Shown here in pieces: positions 25,239-35,472 of a DNA stretch of 64,000 nt (positions are counted from its first letter, which is position 1; each line of letters opens with the position of its first letter). The notes under the pieces were generated by a model. The model did not search any database, was not told the DNA's origin, and was given only the letters and a program-made list of their open reading frames with translations. The stretch is taken from positions 9,136,745-9,200,744 of the forward strand of contig NC_052404.1 in NCBI RefSeq assembly GCF_009389715.1. Reading direction: 5' to 3'. Origin of the DNA: Phoenix dactylifera. Lineage: Eukaryota; Streptophyta; Magnoliopsida; Arecales; Arecaceae. A program made the translations under genes and the position numbers.

Positions 25239-25451
25239 CTACCTATCATACCTGGTCGCCACTGATGACATGGGGGAATACGTGGTCGGAACCGGCACCG
25301 GCCGCCGGAAAAGCAGTCCTGAAAACCTGAGCGCCGTCGAGAGGACCGATATGAACTCCATGGCCATCTTTCCCATCTCTTGGAACCGGCAGATGCTCTT
25401 CCTCATGATCACACCCAACACTACAGAGATCACAGCCTCCCAGCTTCCCAT
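25239..25451 (-). CDS. Hypothetical small protein or first exon, 70 aa
   Basis: The minus-strand ATG at 25451 opens a 70-codon frame (MGSWEAVISVVLGVIMRKSI...) with a hydrophobic N-terminal segment (residues 5-15) and a basic, proline-rich second half ending in SSVATRYDR. A purine-rich leader (AGAAGCAGAGAGGGACAGGAG) precedes the ATG. A possible donor, CCAG|GTATGA, lies just before the stop, so the frame could be a first exon continuing into lower coordinates, but I found no second exon. I do not recognise a family. The local rise in GC supports a real exon; confidence is low. Confidence 0.3.
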   Translation of the reverse strand: MGSWEAVISVVLGVIMRKSICRFQEMGKMAMEFISVLSTALRFSGLLFRRPVPVPTTYSPMSSVATRYDR

Positions 25452-26137
25452 CTCCTGTCCCTCTCTGCTTCTTTTCTCAGTTCTCTTTTGAGAAAGCGAT
25501 CAAACTGAGAACGGAGCTGGATGTTACGGGTAACCGGTTAAAATACAAATTTATTGAGGATCTAGTGATCTAATCTCTTGTTTTAAAATAAAGTTGTGTT
25601 ATTATAAGACGTTGACGTTACGGCTTGTGTGATAAGACCGAAATACCCACCATCCAGATCGGCTGCGTAGACCAAAATATCCGACCGAGTCGGCGGTTCA
25701 CGTCCACGCGTCAAACCGACCGAAGTTAGCATTTTGGTTTGGCTAAAGTTCGATAACGGTGCAAACATAAAACTTGGGCCCAATTTGACCTAGATATATA
25801 TTGTTTTTAATTCTGATAATAAAAGTTTTCTCCTTAGAGTTATCATATCACATGATGAGATGGGATTAATATGATTCACGAGAATATTACAATTGTAATA
25901 TTAACTATTTATCTCTATAAATCATGTGACATGTCAATTATTGAAAGAAAATCTCTTTATATTCATGTTGAAAATATTGGCATATTTGGATGCCAGATAA
26001 AGACCAAATATGACTTATAGCAATTCAAAAATAAATTAGATATTATCCAAAATAGTAGAATTAATCGGACACGAGTAGATTTTGTCTGGTTAAATATATT
26101 GAATGGATTAGTTGAATGTGAACTCAAATCCTAATTA
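25452..26137. other. Intergenic left flank of the gypsy insertion
   Basis: AT-rich; no gene seen. It may include the promoter of the small minus-strand ORF. Confidence 0.5.
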
Positions 26138-26142
26138 ATAAT
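26138..26142. repeat. Left target-site duplication of the gypsy element
   Basis: ATAAT directly before the 5' LTR; the same five bases follow the 3' LTR at 36669-36673. Confidence 0.9.
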
Positions 26143-26206
26143 TGTTATGGGGGAATTGAGCCGCCATGCCCCACGTGATCGGCACGCGTATCCAGGAAAG
26201 CTACAG

Positions 26207-26455
26207 CTGCCCTATGATCCAGCACTCCGACCCCGAGTCGGACCTCCTCGGCTCCGCAGCCCGACCCCGGGTCGGCTGCCCTATGATCCAGCACTCCGAC
26301 CCCGAGTCGGACCTCCTCGGCTCCGCAGCCCGACCCCGGGTCGGCTGCCCTATGATCCAGCACTCCGACCCCGAGTCGGACCTCCTCGGCTCCGCAGCCC
26401 GACCCCGGGTCGGCTGCCCTATGATCCAGCATTCCGACCCCGAATCGGAGATCTT
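26207..26455. repeat. 69-bp tandem repeat in the 5' LTR (3 copies plus a partial one)
   Basis: Units start at 26207, 26276 and 26345, with a partial copy from 26414. Each holds two near-palindromes, CCGACCCCGAGTCGG and CCGACCCCGGGTCGG, upstream of the likely promoter. The same array is at 35919-36167 in the 3' LTR. Confidence 0.9.
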
Positions 26456-26693
26456 TTGATAACGACAGGCTATTCTCCAGAGGCACGCCGCGGCCTCCTG
26501 CTCCACTACTCCCTGCAACGGCTGTACCCGATGCTGCCCACGATCTCCTGTATCGACCGTACAAAGCGGAGCTCCACTACGCCCTGCCATGACCGTACCC
26601 GGCGCTGCTCCACGACGCCCCGTAACGGCCATGTCAGTGGCCATTCTATCGTGCCCCACGACGACAAACCCCCCTGAGAGACCTCCCAGCCAG

Positions 26694-26702
26694 GCATATA
26701 TG
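26694..26702 (+). promoter_or_regulatory. Candidate TATA box in the 5' LTR
   Basis: GCATATATG about 300 bases before the gag ATG. Transcription would start shortly downstream, defining the R region. The 3' LTR has the same motif near 36406-36414. Confidence 0.45.
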
Positions 26703-26959
26703 CGGCTGGGGGGAGAAGGGGGGGGGTAAGCAATACCTCCCAGAGCACTCTCTCCCACTTGGGATTATCATCTCTCCTCCTCCAATCTCCTCTGACTTGA
26801 CCGTCGGAGGGCCATCACCACCCTGGTGGTGGTGCAAGGCTTGTTTGCAGGTTCCTTGGCGGAAGGTGGAGCGCAACCAGCACCAACCAAGACAACTCAG
26901 GCGGAACCCCGTTCACACCGTCGTGTCAATCGTTCTCGGTTTGGACCACCAGCAACAGT

Positions 26960-26977
26960 TGGCGCTAGAAGGAGGGC
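26960..26977 (+). promoter_or_regulatory. Putative primer-binding site
   Basis: TGGCGCTAGAAGGAGGGC lies two bases after the 5' LTR. TGG matches the complement of the CCA end of a tRNA; I cannot name the tRNA from sequence alone. Confidence 0.5.
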
Positions 26978-26999
26978 ACCGAATCTCAGAACGATCGTA

Positions 27000-29900
27000 A
27001 TGGCACGGCGAGGTGGTCGCGGAGCTTCCAATGCTTCCGGTCGCGGAGCCTCTCGCGCCTCTGGCCGGGAGGCTGCTGCGTCCCCAACACACTCTCAGCA
27101 GCATTCCACCGCTTCTCCTCCCATTCAGACGGTCGAACCTGCTCAGTTCGACCAGCTAGCCCAGCAGGTTCGCACCCTCGCGGAGGCAGTGCAGAATCTG
27201 CAGGGTGTGATCTCTCGGGTGCCGCAGCGGGCTCAGGAGCCGCTGCTCCCCGAGCACTCGCCTCTTCCTCACAACCCGCGCTCCTTCCTCTCCCATGGAG
27301 AGGAGCGCCGGCGCGGGGAGGATTCTCGAGTGCGGTCCATTCTGCCAGGACCTTCTCATCGGAGCTGCGCGGGGTACGAGAGGCGGACCCGGGCGCGTTC
27401 TCAGACACCCCAGTCCTCGAGGGGCCCGCACTCCAGTCGGTCCCCCTCGCGCCGCTCCTTGTCTCCCACCCACCGGTCGCGCTCCCTGGACCGGCGGGTG
27501 GACGATCTCCACAGACAGCTCCAGGTCCTGAAGGGCCACTCCAAAGATCCCTTCGCCGACTTGGAAATCTCCTCCCAGCCGGCGCTTGCCTCAAGGATCC
27601 TGCGAACCCTAAACCCGCCGGGGTTCAAAATGCCGGCGATCGAACCCTACGACGGGGCGGCGGACCCACGGGACCACGTGGAGAGTTTCAGGACTCTTAT
27701 GCTCCTCCATGGAGCATCGGATCCTCTCCTCTGCAAGGCCTTCCCGGCGACCCTCCGCGGCCCGGCAAGGGCGTGGTTCGCCGGCCTGGAGGCTAATTCC
27801 ATCCAGTCCTTCCACCAGTTCACCCGTCTCTTCATCAGCCATTTCGCCGTCAGTAGCCGGCGAAGACTGGTCTCCGACTCCCTCTTCGATGTCCGGCAGA
27901 ACGAGGGAGAGAGCCTGCGGGATTATCTCACCCGCTTCAACAAGGCAACACTGGAGGTCCGGAATTTGAGCCAGGAGGTGGCTCTCTCAGCCCTGAAGCG
28001 AGGCTTCCGGAAGGGCAGACTCACCTTCTCCCTGGACAAACGTCTGCCGCGGAGCTTCCCGGAGCTGTTGTCTCGGGCAAACCAGTATGCAGACGCCGAG
28101 GAGGCAGCCTCCCACCGGAACAAGGAGGCCGCCGAAGCCCCTCTAAAGCCCGGGAAGAAAAGGCGAAAAGAGGCACCCCAGAGGAGGAGCCCGACGCCTC
28201 AACGCCGGCGCAGAAGCCCGTCACCAGCAAGGAACCACGGCGCCACACGCCCTCGTTCTCCGCACCGACGCTTCAACCGGTACACCCCACTCCTGGCCCC
28301 CCGGGCCCAGATCCTCATGGAGGTCAAGGGGCGGGAGGACCTCCCGGTCCCGAGGCAGATGAAGAAGATCCCTGGGAGGAAGCCTTCTCGGGCGTACTGT
28401 GAGTACCACCGAGACCACGGCCACGATACCGAAGACTGCTTCCAGCTTCAGGACGAGATCGAGGCTCTCATTCGCCGAGGACGTCTCGGTCGATATGTAA
28501 ACGACCGACGTCCCCCCGCAGACCCGCGTCCAGCCGACCCGGCCCCTCAGGAGCCTCGGGAGCAGAATCGACCCGTTGCGGGAGTGATCCACACCATCAC
28601 TGGGGGCTGCTCTCGGCCCGTGAGGAACGCAGGGGGCTCGGCGGAAGTATCAGGAGTGGCCGTCGCAAAGAGGCAGCGGGTCGGAAATGTAATCACTTTT
28701 TGTGATGAAGATGTAAAGGGGGTTCAGACTCCCCACGATGACGCCATGGTGATCTCTCTCACTATGGCGGACTATGATGTAAGGCGCGTTCTTGTGGATA
28801 GTGGAAGCTCAGCTGATATTTTGTATTACGAGGCCTTCCAAAAGATGGGCTTTTCCCGACAATTGTTGCACAAAACATCCACCCCCCTCATAGGATTCAC
28901 TGGAGACGCTATCTCGGCCGAAGGTGTCATCGAGCTGCCTGTGACTGCGGGCATTGCACCCGCAGAAGCCACGGTGCGGCTCGGGTTCTTGGTCGTCCGT
29001 GTCCCCTCGGCCTACAACGCTATCCTCGGACGACCCGGACTGAACGCCCTTCGCGCGGTGGTTTCTACCTACCATTTGCTCATGCGGTTCCCCACAGCGG
29101 CCGGGATTGGAGAGGTCCGAGGTGACCAGCCGACCGCACGGCAGTGTTTCCTAGCAACTCTCAAAGGGAAGAAGCCCATGGAGGCCCTAAGCGTCGAGTC
29201 ACTTGACGCCAGAGACGAAGTGGCCTTGCGGCACGGGGAGCCGGCCGAGGGCGTAATCGAAGTTCCCCTCGAAGAAGGCCGCCCGGACCGCACGGTCCGG
29301 GTCGGTGCCAACCTCGACTTGGAAGCTCGGCTCCGGTTAGTGGAATTCCTCCGAGCCAATGCAGATGTGTTTGCCTGGTCGGCGGCCGATGTACCTGGGA
29401 TCGACCCGGAGGTCGTTTCTCACGCCCTCAACGTCGACCCGACCCACCGACCGGTAAAGCAAAAGAAGAGACACTGTGCCCCGGATCGGATCAGGGTGGT
29501 CGACCAGGAGGTAGACAAACTCTTGGAGGCAGGTTTCATAAGAGAGGTGAGCTACCCCGAGTGGCTGGCAAACGTCGTACTTGTCCGGAAGGCGAGCGGG
29601 AAGTGGAGGATGTGCGTCGACTACACCGACCTGAACAAGGCGTGCCCCAAGGATAGCTTTCCGCTTCCACGGATAGACCAACTGGTCGACGCGACTTCCG
29701 GATATCAGCTACTGTCTTTTATGGACGCCTTCTCCGGCTACAACCAAATAATGATGGCTCCACAGGACGAGGAGAAAACTGCCTTCATAACAGACCGGGG
29801 GCTGTACTGTTACAAGGTAATGCCCTTCGGTCTGAAGAACGCTGGCGCCACTTACCAGCGCCTCGTCAATAAAATCTTCAAGGAGCAGATCGGCCGGAAT

Positions 29901-32468
29901 ATGGAGGTGTACGTGGACGATATGCTGGTAAAAAGCCGCCATGCAGACCAGCACATTGCAGATCTGGAGGAGACTTTCACCACCTTGCGAAAGTTTCGCA
30001 TGAAGCTAAACCCAGCGAAGTGCGCTTTTGGTGCTTCGGCCGGGAGGTTCCTCGGTTTCATTGTCAACCAGCGCGGGATCGAGGCCAACCCGGACAAGAT
30101 CAAAGCCATCCAAGATATGTCCCCTCCGACCAAAGTGAAGGAGGTTCAGGAGCTCGCTGGAAGGGTCGCCGCGCTCGGACGATTTGTGGCAAAGTCGGCC
30201 GAACGCTGCCAACCATTCTTCAAGGTGTTGAAGCGCCCAAAAGACTTCCTCTGGACGGCCGAATGCCATGCGGCGTTCGACCAGCTCAAGGAGTACATGG
30301 CGTCTCCTCCCCTGCTGTCCAAGCCGCAAGAAGGGGAGATGCTCTACCTTTACCTGGCGGTCTCCCCAACCGCAGTCAGCGCAGTACTGGTTCGGGAAGA
30401 GGCAAGACTTCAGAAGCCTGTATACTACATCAGCCGAGTCCTCCGGGATGCCGAGACGCGGTACACGAAGACTGAGAAGATCGCCTTCGCGCTGCTGACT
30501 GCGACCAGGAGGCTTCGCCCCTATTTCCAGGCTCATTCTGTCACTCTTTTGACCGATCAACCACTGCGGCAGATTCTCAGCAATCCAGAGAATGCGGGAC
30601 GGCTGGTGAAGTGGGCAGTAGAACTTGGTGAGTTCGACATCCGCTACCAGCCCCGACCAGCCATCAAGGCCCAGGTACTCGCGGACTTTCTCGCTGAGTG
30701 CACTGTGCAGGAGGCGGAACCTAAGCCGCCGGAGACACCCAGCCTCGATCTCCCGATCTGGACGCTCCACATTGACGGATCGTCGAACCCTGAAGGTGGA
30801 GGGGCTGGGCTGGTCCTCACCAATCCCGATGGAGTGATAGCCGAGTATGCCTTGAGGTTCGGATTTCCAGTGACCAACAATGAGGCGGAGTACGAGGCCC
30901 TAGTCGCGGGACTCAAACTCGCCAAGGAGCTCGGCATCCGGCGTCTGAAAGTCTTCACCGACTCCCAGCTGGTGGTCGGGCAGGTTCGAGGGGAGTTCGA
31001 GGCGCGGAGCCCGACCATGCAGAGCTACGTCCGGAAGGTGCAAACACTCATTCCCGACCTCGGCAGTGTTGACATTCAGCAGGTCCCGAGGAGCGAAAAT
31101 GCCAGGGCCGACAGGTTGTCCCGCCTAGTGGACGCAGACGCGCACAACTTGTCGAGGGCAATCTACCTGGAGACCCTGGATGCCCCGAGCATTGACGGGG
31201 CTGGAGCGGTGATGGCAATTGATCCGGAGCCGTCTTGGATGGACCCGCTCGTCGCCTACCTCGCCGAAGGAATCCTCCCTGAAGACGAAGATCAGGCCCG
31301 GCGGCTTGTAAAGAAGTCCGCCCACTACGTACTTTATGAAGGGAGGCTGTATCGGACCTCGTTTACCGCCCCCCTCTTAAGGTGCCTCCGCCCCGCGGAA
31401 GCGGCCTACGCCCTCGGCGAAGTCCACGAAGGCATCTGCGGATCGCACTTGGGGGCTAGGTCCTTGGCGCATAAGATCATGAGGCAAGGCTACTATTGGC
31501 CGACCTTGATGGAGGACTCGAAGGACCACGTGCGGAAATGCGACGCCTGCCAGCGCCACGCCAACGTCCAGAGAGTCCCCTCTGTCCCCTTGGCGCCAAT
31601 CACCGCGCCCTGGCCCTTCGCACAATGGGGAATGGATATCCTCGGACCATTCCCCGTCGCTTCGGCCCAGCGGAAATTTTTGATTGTCGCCATCGACTAC
31701 TTCACCAAGTGGGTGGAGGCAGAGCCACTGGCCACCATCACGGAGGCACAAGTCCGGAAGTTCGTGAAGAAGAACATCATTGTCCGATTTGGAGTACCTC
31801 GGGTCCTCATCTCGGATAACGGTCGACAGTTTGATAACAAGCACTTCCGGGACTTCTGCGAGGAATTCGGGATCGAGCATCGGTTCACATCCGTGTCGCA
31901 TCCCCAAACCAACGGCGAGGCCGAGGTCACAAATCGGACAATCCTCCAAGGTATCAAAGCGCGGATCGGCCGGACGGGGCAAGCTTGGGTCGAGGAACTC
32001 GAGAATGTCCTTTGGGCGTATCGGACCACACAACGGACTCCTACTGGAGAGACGCCTTTCAGCCTAACCTATGGCACGGAAGCCGTTGCCCCCGTGGAGC
32101 TCGGACTCCCCTCGCCTCGGGTGGCCGCGCACCGACCCGAGGCCAATTCAGAGCAACTCCGAGGGAACTTGGATCTCTTGGAAGAGGCAAGGGAAATGGC
32201 TCAGGTACGGATGGCAATGTATCAGCAGAGGGTGGCCCGGTATTACAACTCCAAAGTCCGACCGAAGCTTTTCAGAATTGGAGATCTGGTGCTGAGGCGA
32301 GCTAAGGCATCTCAACCTACGGAAGGTGGGAAGCTAGCGCCAAATTGGGAAGGCCCGTATAAAGTTCGTTGGGTAAACCGACCTGGCTCCTACCAGTTGG
32401 AAGCCCTAGATGGCCGAGAAATTCCAAGGGGCTGGAATTCCGCTAACCTGCGGATGTATTACCAGTAG
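27000..32468 (+). CDS. gag-pol: Gypsy (Tat) Gag-Pol polyprotein, 1822 aa, uninterrupted
   Basis: The first in-frame ATG after the LTR and PBS is at 27000; the frame is open to TAG at 32468. Order by residue: basic, Ser/Arg-rich N-terminus (1-200); Gag core (about 210-370, with YDGAADPRDHVESF and RGPARAWF); Cys/His motif CEYHRDHGHDTEDC (about 467); aspartic protease DSGSS (D600); reverse transcriptase (about 870-1010, YVDD at 971-974); RNase H (about 1090-1200); a second, archaeal-type RNase H (HIDGSS, D1259, to about 1385) and integrase with a Cys-Cys zinc part (CDACQRH about 1510) and D1546, D1606, E1642, i.e. D,D35E. The C-terminal GDLVLRR...GPYKV segment is the usual GPY/F-like tail. No chromodomain is seen. 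Gag and Pol share one frame, so expression would be as a single polyprotein. All catalytic residues looked for are present. Confidence 0.95.
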   Translation: MARRGGRGASNASGRGASRASGREAAASPTHSQQHSTASPPIQTVEPAQFDQLAQQVRTLAEAVQNLQGVISRVPQRAQEPLLPEHSPLPHNPRSFLSHGEERRRGEDSRVRSILPGPSHRSCAGYERRTRARSQTPQSSRGPHSSRSPSRRSLSPTHRSRSLDRRVDDLHRQLQVLKGHSKDPFADLEISSQPALASRILRTLNPPGFKMPAIEPYDGAADPRDHVESFRTLMLLHGASDPLLCKAFPATLRGPARAWFAGLEANSIQSFHQFTRLFISHFAVSSRRRLVSDSLFDVRQNEGESLRDYLTRFNKATLEVRNLSQEVALSALKRGFRKGRLTFSLDKRLPRSFPELLSRANQYADAEEAASHRNKEAAEAPLKPGKKRRKEAPQRRSPTPQRRRRSPSPARNHGATRPRSPHRRFNRYTPLLAPRAQILMEVKGREDLPVPRQMKKIPGRKPSRAYCEYHRDHGHDTEDCFQLQDEIEALIRRGRLGRYVNDRRPPADPRPADPAPQEPREQNRPVAGVIHTITGGCSRPVRNAGGSAEVSGVAVAKRQRVGNVITFCDEDVKGVQTPHDDAMVISLTMADYDVRRVLVDSGSSADILYYEAFQKMGFSRQLLHKTSTPLIGFTGDAISAEGVIELPVTAGIAPAEATVRLGFLVVRVPSAYNAILGRPGLNALRAVVSTYHLLMRFPTAAGIGEVRGDQPTARQCFLATLKGKKPMEALSVESLDARDEVALRHGEPAEGVIEVPLEEGRPDRTVRVGANLDLEARLRLVEFLRANADVFAWSAADVPGIDPEVVSHALNVDPTHRPVKQKKRHCAPDRIRVVDQEVDKLLEAGFIREVSYPEWLANVVLVRKASGKWRMCVDYTDLNKACPKDSFPLPRIDQLVDATSGYQLLSFMDAFSGYNQIMMAPQDEEKTAFITDRGLYCYKVMPFGLKNAGATYQRLVNKIFKEQIGRNMEVYVDDMLVKSRHADQHIADLEETFTTLRKFRMKLNPAKCAFGASAGRFLGFIVNQRGIEANPDKIKAIQDMSPPTKVKEVQELAGRVAALGRFVAKSAERCQPFFKVLKRPKDFLWTAECHAAFDQLKEYMASPPLLSKPQEGEMLYLYLAVSPTAVSAVLVREEARLQKPVYYISRVLRDAETRYTKTEKIAFALLTATRRLRPYFQAHSVTLLTDQPLRQILSNPENAGRLVKWAVELGEFDIRYQPRPAIKAQVLADFLAECTVQEAEPKPPETPSLDLPIWTLHIDGSSNPEGGGAGLVLTNPDGVIAEYALRFGFPVTNNEAEYEALVAGLKLAKELGIRRLKVFTDSQLVVGQVRGEFEARSPTMQSYVRKVQTLIPDLGSVDIQQVPRSENARADRLSRLVDADAHNLSRAIYLETLDAPSIDGAGAVMAIDPEPSWMDPLVAYLAEGILPEDEDQARRLVKKSAHYVLYEGRLYRTSFTAPLLRCLRPAEAAYALGEVHEGICGSHLGARSLAHKIMRQGYYWPTLMEDSKDHVRKCDACQRHANVQRVPSVPLAPITAPWPFAQWGMDILGPFPVASAQRKFLIVAIDYFTKWVEAEPLATITEAQVRKFVKKNIIVRFGVPRVLISDNGRQFDNKHFRDFCEEFGIEHRFTSVSHPQTNGEAEVTNRTILQGIKARIGRTGQAWVEELENVLWAYRTTQRTPTGETPFSLTYGTEAVAPVELGLPSPRVAAHRPEANSEQLRGNLDLLEEAREMAQVRMAMYQQRVARYYNSKVRPKLFRIGDLVLRRAKASQPTEGGKLAPNWEGPYKVRWVNRPGSYQLEALDGREIPRGWNSANLRMYYQ

Positions 32469-33507
32469 AACAACAAGGCCAGAAAGACAATTTAAAAAGG
32501 TGCAATACTTTTCATTTCAATAATTTCTGGTTACAGTGGCGTGCTCGTATGATTACAAGGAATTCCCAGAGGGGAATTAGGGAGTAAAGAAAGTAAAGAA
32601 GAGGTGGGGACCCAAACCCTCAACCCAGGGCGGCTGCAGTCCCACCAGAAGTGGGTGCTTCTAACCGGAGGCGCCATCCAGCACCTCACCAAAAAGAGGA
32701 GGAGCCGCCGCAGAAGAAGCTCCCGCTGCCCCCAGGGGAACGCCGCCTCCAAAGGATATTCCCATCTTCCCCAGTGGTAGGAAAGAGAAGGGATTCGAGG
32801 GGGAAGAGTATATGGAGGCGCGGTCCCGGATTGAGCGTCCGGCGCAGAGCTCAACCGGGAGGCTGAACTTCAAGGAGGGGAGATGTGATCCCGGATGAAA
32901 CGCCTAGAGCGGAGTTCCGCCGGGGAGACCCTCCTTGTTGATCCCAGATGAAACGGCTAGTTGGCTGAAGTTGTAAGGGGAGCGCCTCCCCTTTCCTTCG
33001 ACAGGAGTCTCTCAGTCATATGCCAAGGAGGAGGTCCGCGATCCATGGCAACCTGCAGCTCCGGCTTAGCAAATTCCATCGTACCTGCACCTGTATTTAT
33101 AGCCAAGCTGCGGCCCCCTGGTAGTTCCGATACGGGTGGCTCCAATAAATGCAGGCGCACTGAATCCGGAGCCGTTCCGGCTCCCGAGGCGTATCTCCCC
33201 GCGATTTCCTAAGCGTCATTCTCCTTAAATCGCATTCTTTGTGCAGGACGATCCGGGTGACGTATACCCCTAGGTCCACGTGTCTCCGCTCGCGCCCAGG
33301 CCGCATCCTCCTCGAAGAACCCGCGTATCGCGGCCGCTCAACTAACACTCCTCACCAGCAGCAACTGGCGATCCGATTTCCCAGGTAACGCATTAATTAG
33401 CGTTTAATACCCTTCTCGTGTTCCCCCCAGGCAACGCTTGGAGGAGAGGAGAAACACGGTCGCGGCTGGGCACAGAGAAACCCCGATGGGCGGCGAGCGA
33501 CAAGTGG
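32469..33507. other. Non-coding 3' spacer of the gypsy element with possible antisense ORF
   Basis: Lies between the pol stop and the tandem arrays. On the plus strand it is not coding. On the minus strand two overlapping frames (32854-32531, and 32873-32661 with its first ATG internal) read as Ala/Pro/Gly-rich peptides such as GVPLGAAGASSAAAPPLFGE. Extra ORFs, including antisense ones, are known downstream of pol in Tat-lineage elements, but composition alone could produce these. Confidence 0.4.
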
Positions 33508-34857
33508 CCGACCAACGAGTGGAATGTCCCGAGGCTCGGCCCTCGGATGCCTGGCTAACCCGATGATCATCCCGGGAGCAGACTAGCCGGAAGCCCCGAC
33601 CGGTCGCCTCGGCTTGCGCCAGCCTAGGCCGACCAACGAGTGGAATCTCCCGAGGCTCGGCCCTCGGATGCCTGGCTAACCCGATGATCATCCCGGGAGC
33701 AGACTAGCCGGAAGCCCCGACCGGTCGCCTCGGCTTGCGCCAGCCTAGGCCGACCAACGAGTGGAATCTCCCGAGGCTCGGCCCTCGGATGCCTGGCTAA
33801 CCCGATGATCATCCCGGGAGCAGACTAGCCGGAAGCCCCGACCGGTCGCCTCGGCTTGCGCCAGCCTAGGCCGACCAACGAGTGGAATCTCCCGAGGCTC
33901 GGCCCTCGGATGCCTGGCTAACCCGATGATCATCCCGGGAGCAGACTAGCCGGAAGCCCCGACCGGTCGCCTCGGCTTGCGCCAGCCTAGGCCGACTAAC
34001 GAGTGGAATCTCCCGAGGCTCGGCCCTCGGATGCCTGGCTAACCCGATGATCATCCCGGGAGCAGACTAGCCGGAAGCCCCGACCGGTCGCCTCGGCTTG
34101 CGCCAGCCTAGGCCGACCAACGAGTGGAATTTCCCTGAGGCTTGACAACCCTCAGATGCCTGGCTAACCCGATGATCATCCCGGGAGCAGACTAGCCGGA
34201 AGCCCCGACCGGTCGCCTCGGCTTGCGCCAGCCTAGGCCGACCAACGAGTGGAATTTCCTGAGGCTTGATAACCCTCAGATGCCTGGCTAACCCGATGAT
34301 CATCCCGGGAGCAGACTAGCCGGAAGCCCCGACCGGTCGCCTCGGCTTGCGCCAGCCTAGGCCGACCAACGAGTGGAATTTCCCTGAGGCTTGACAACCC
34401 TCAGATGCCTGGCTAACCCGATGATCATCCCGGGAGCAGACTAGCCGGAAGCCCCGACCGGTCGCCTCGGCTTGCGCCAGCCTTGGCCGACCAACGAGCG
34501 GAATTTCCCTGAGGCTTGACAACCCTCAGATGCCTGGCTAACCCGATGATCATCCCGGGAGCAGACTAGCCGGAAGCCCCGACCGGTCGCCTCGGCTTGC
34601 GCCAGCCTTGGCCGACCAACGAGCGGAATTTCCCTGAGGCTTGACAACCCTCAGATGCCTGGCTAACCCGATGATCATCCCGGGAGCAGACTAGCCGGAA
34701 GCCCCGACCGGTCGCCTCGGCTTGCGCCAGCCTTGGCCGACCAACGAGTGGAATCTCCCGAGGCTCGGGCCTCGGATGCCTGGCTAACCCGATGATCATC
34801 CCGGGAGCAGACTAGCCGGAAGCCCCGACCGGTCGCTTCGGCTTGCGCCAGCCTTGG
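33508..34857. repeat. Tandem array, 11 units of 121-125 bp, in the gypsy 3' region
   Basis: CCGACCAACGAG-type unit starts fall at 33508, 33629, 33750, 33871, 33992, 34113, 34238, 34362, 34487, 34612 and 34737. The first five units are 121 bp, the next five 124-125 bp (with GAGGCTTGACAACCCTCAGA in place of GAGGCTCGGCCCTCGGA), and the last 121 bp. Units are almost identical within each subtype, which indicates recent expansion. Confidence 0.95.
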
Positions 34858-34874
34858 TCGACCAGCGAGCGGAA

Positions 34875-35472
34875 GAATTTCCTGAGGCCTAACCCTCGGA
34901 TGCCTGGCTTAGCGCCGGAAGAATTCCCTGAGGACTAACCCTCGGATGCCTGGCCTAGCGCCGGAAGAATTCCCTGAGGACTAACCCTCGGATGCCTGGC
35001 CTAGCGCCGGAAGAGTTGCCTGAGGCCTAACCCTCGGATGCCTGGCTCAGCGCCGGAAGAGTTTCCTGAGGCCTAACCCTCGGATGCCTGGCTTAGCGCC
35101 GGAAGAATTTCCTGAGGCCTAACCCTCGGATGCCTGGCTTAGCGCCGGAAGAGTTTCCTGAGGCCTAACCCTCGGATGCCTGGCCTAGCGCCGGAAGAGT
35201 TTCCTGAGGCCTAACCCTCGGATGCCTGGCTCAGCGCCGGAAGAGTTTCCTGAGGCCTAACCCTCGGATGCCTGGCTTAGCGCCGGAAGAATTTCCTGAG
35301 GCCTAACCCTCGGATGCCTGGCTTAGCGCCGGAAGAATTTCCTGAGGCCTAACCCTCGGATGCCTGGCTTAGCGCCGGAAGAATTTCCTGAGGCCTAACC
35401 CTTGGATGCCTGGCTTAGCGCCGGAAGAGTTTCCTGAGGTTTAACCCTCGGATGCCTGGCCTAGCGCCGGAA
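34875..35472. repeat. Tandem array, 13 units of 46 bp, in the gypsy 3' region
   Basis: 598 bp is exactly 13 x 46. Each unit has the form GAATTTCCTGAGGCCTAACC, then CTCGGATGCCTGGCTTAG, then CGCCGGAA. The core CCTGAGG...CTCGGATGCCTGGCT is also part of the preceding 121/125-bp unit, so this array appears to derive from it. Confidence 0.93.

Larger units (their letters stand above)
26143..26957 (+). repeat. 5' LTR of the gypsy element
   Basis: Starts TG and ends CA. It contains three tandem 69-bp units plus a partial one and a candidate TATA box (GCATATATG at 26694-26702). It matches the 3' LTR at 35855-36668 almost perfectly. Confidence 0.95.

Noticed and set aside
26147..26758. ORFs of 97-185 aa on both strands at the 5' LTR
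   Set aside because: They come from the 69-bp (multiple of three) tandem units in the LTR, which keep all frames open. There is no protein signature.
27156..32067. Many minus-strand and alternate-frame ORFs inside gag-pol (up to 254 aa)
   Set aside because: Shadows of a GC-rich coding frame on the opposite strand. None carries its own domain signature.
33404..34799. Series of minus-strand ORFs (62-95 aa) with repeated MIIGLARHPRAEPREIPLVG-like text
   Set aside because: Translation of the 121/125-bp satellite. The period is mostly not divisible by three, so each ORF stops after about half to two units.
33508..34857. Regular repeats considered as a CRISPR array
   Set aside because: Units are contiguous with no variable spacers, and the sequence is a plant retrotransposon region.
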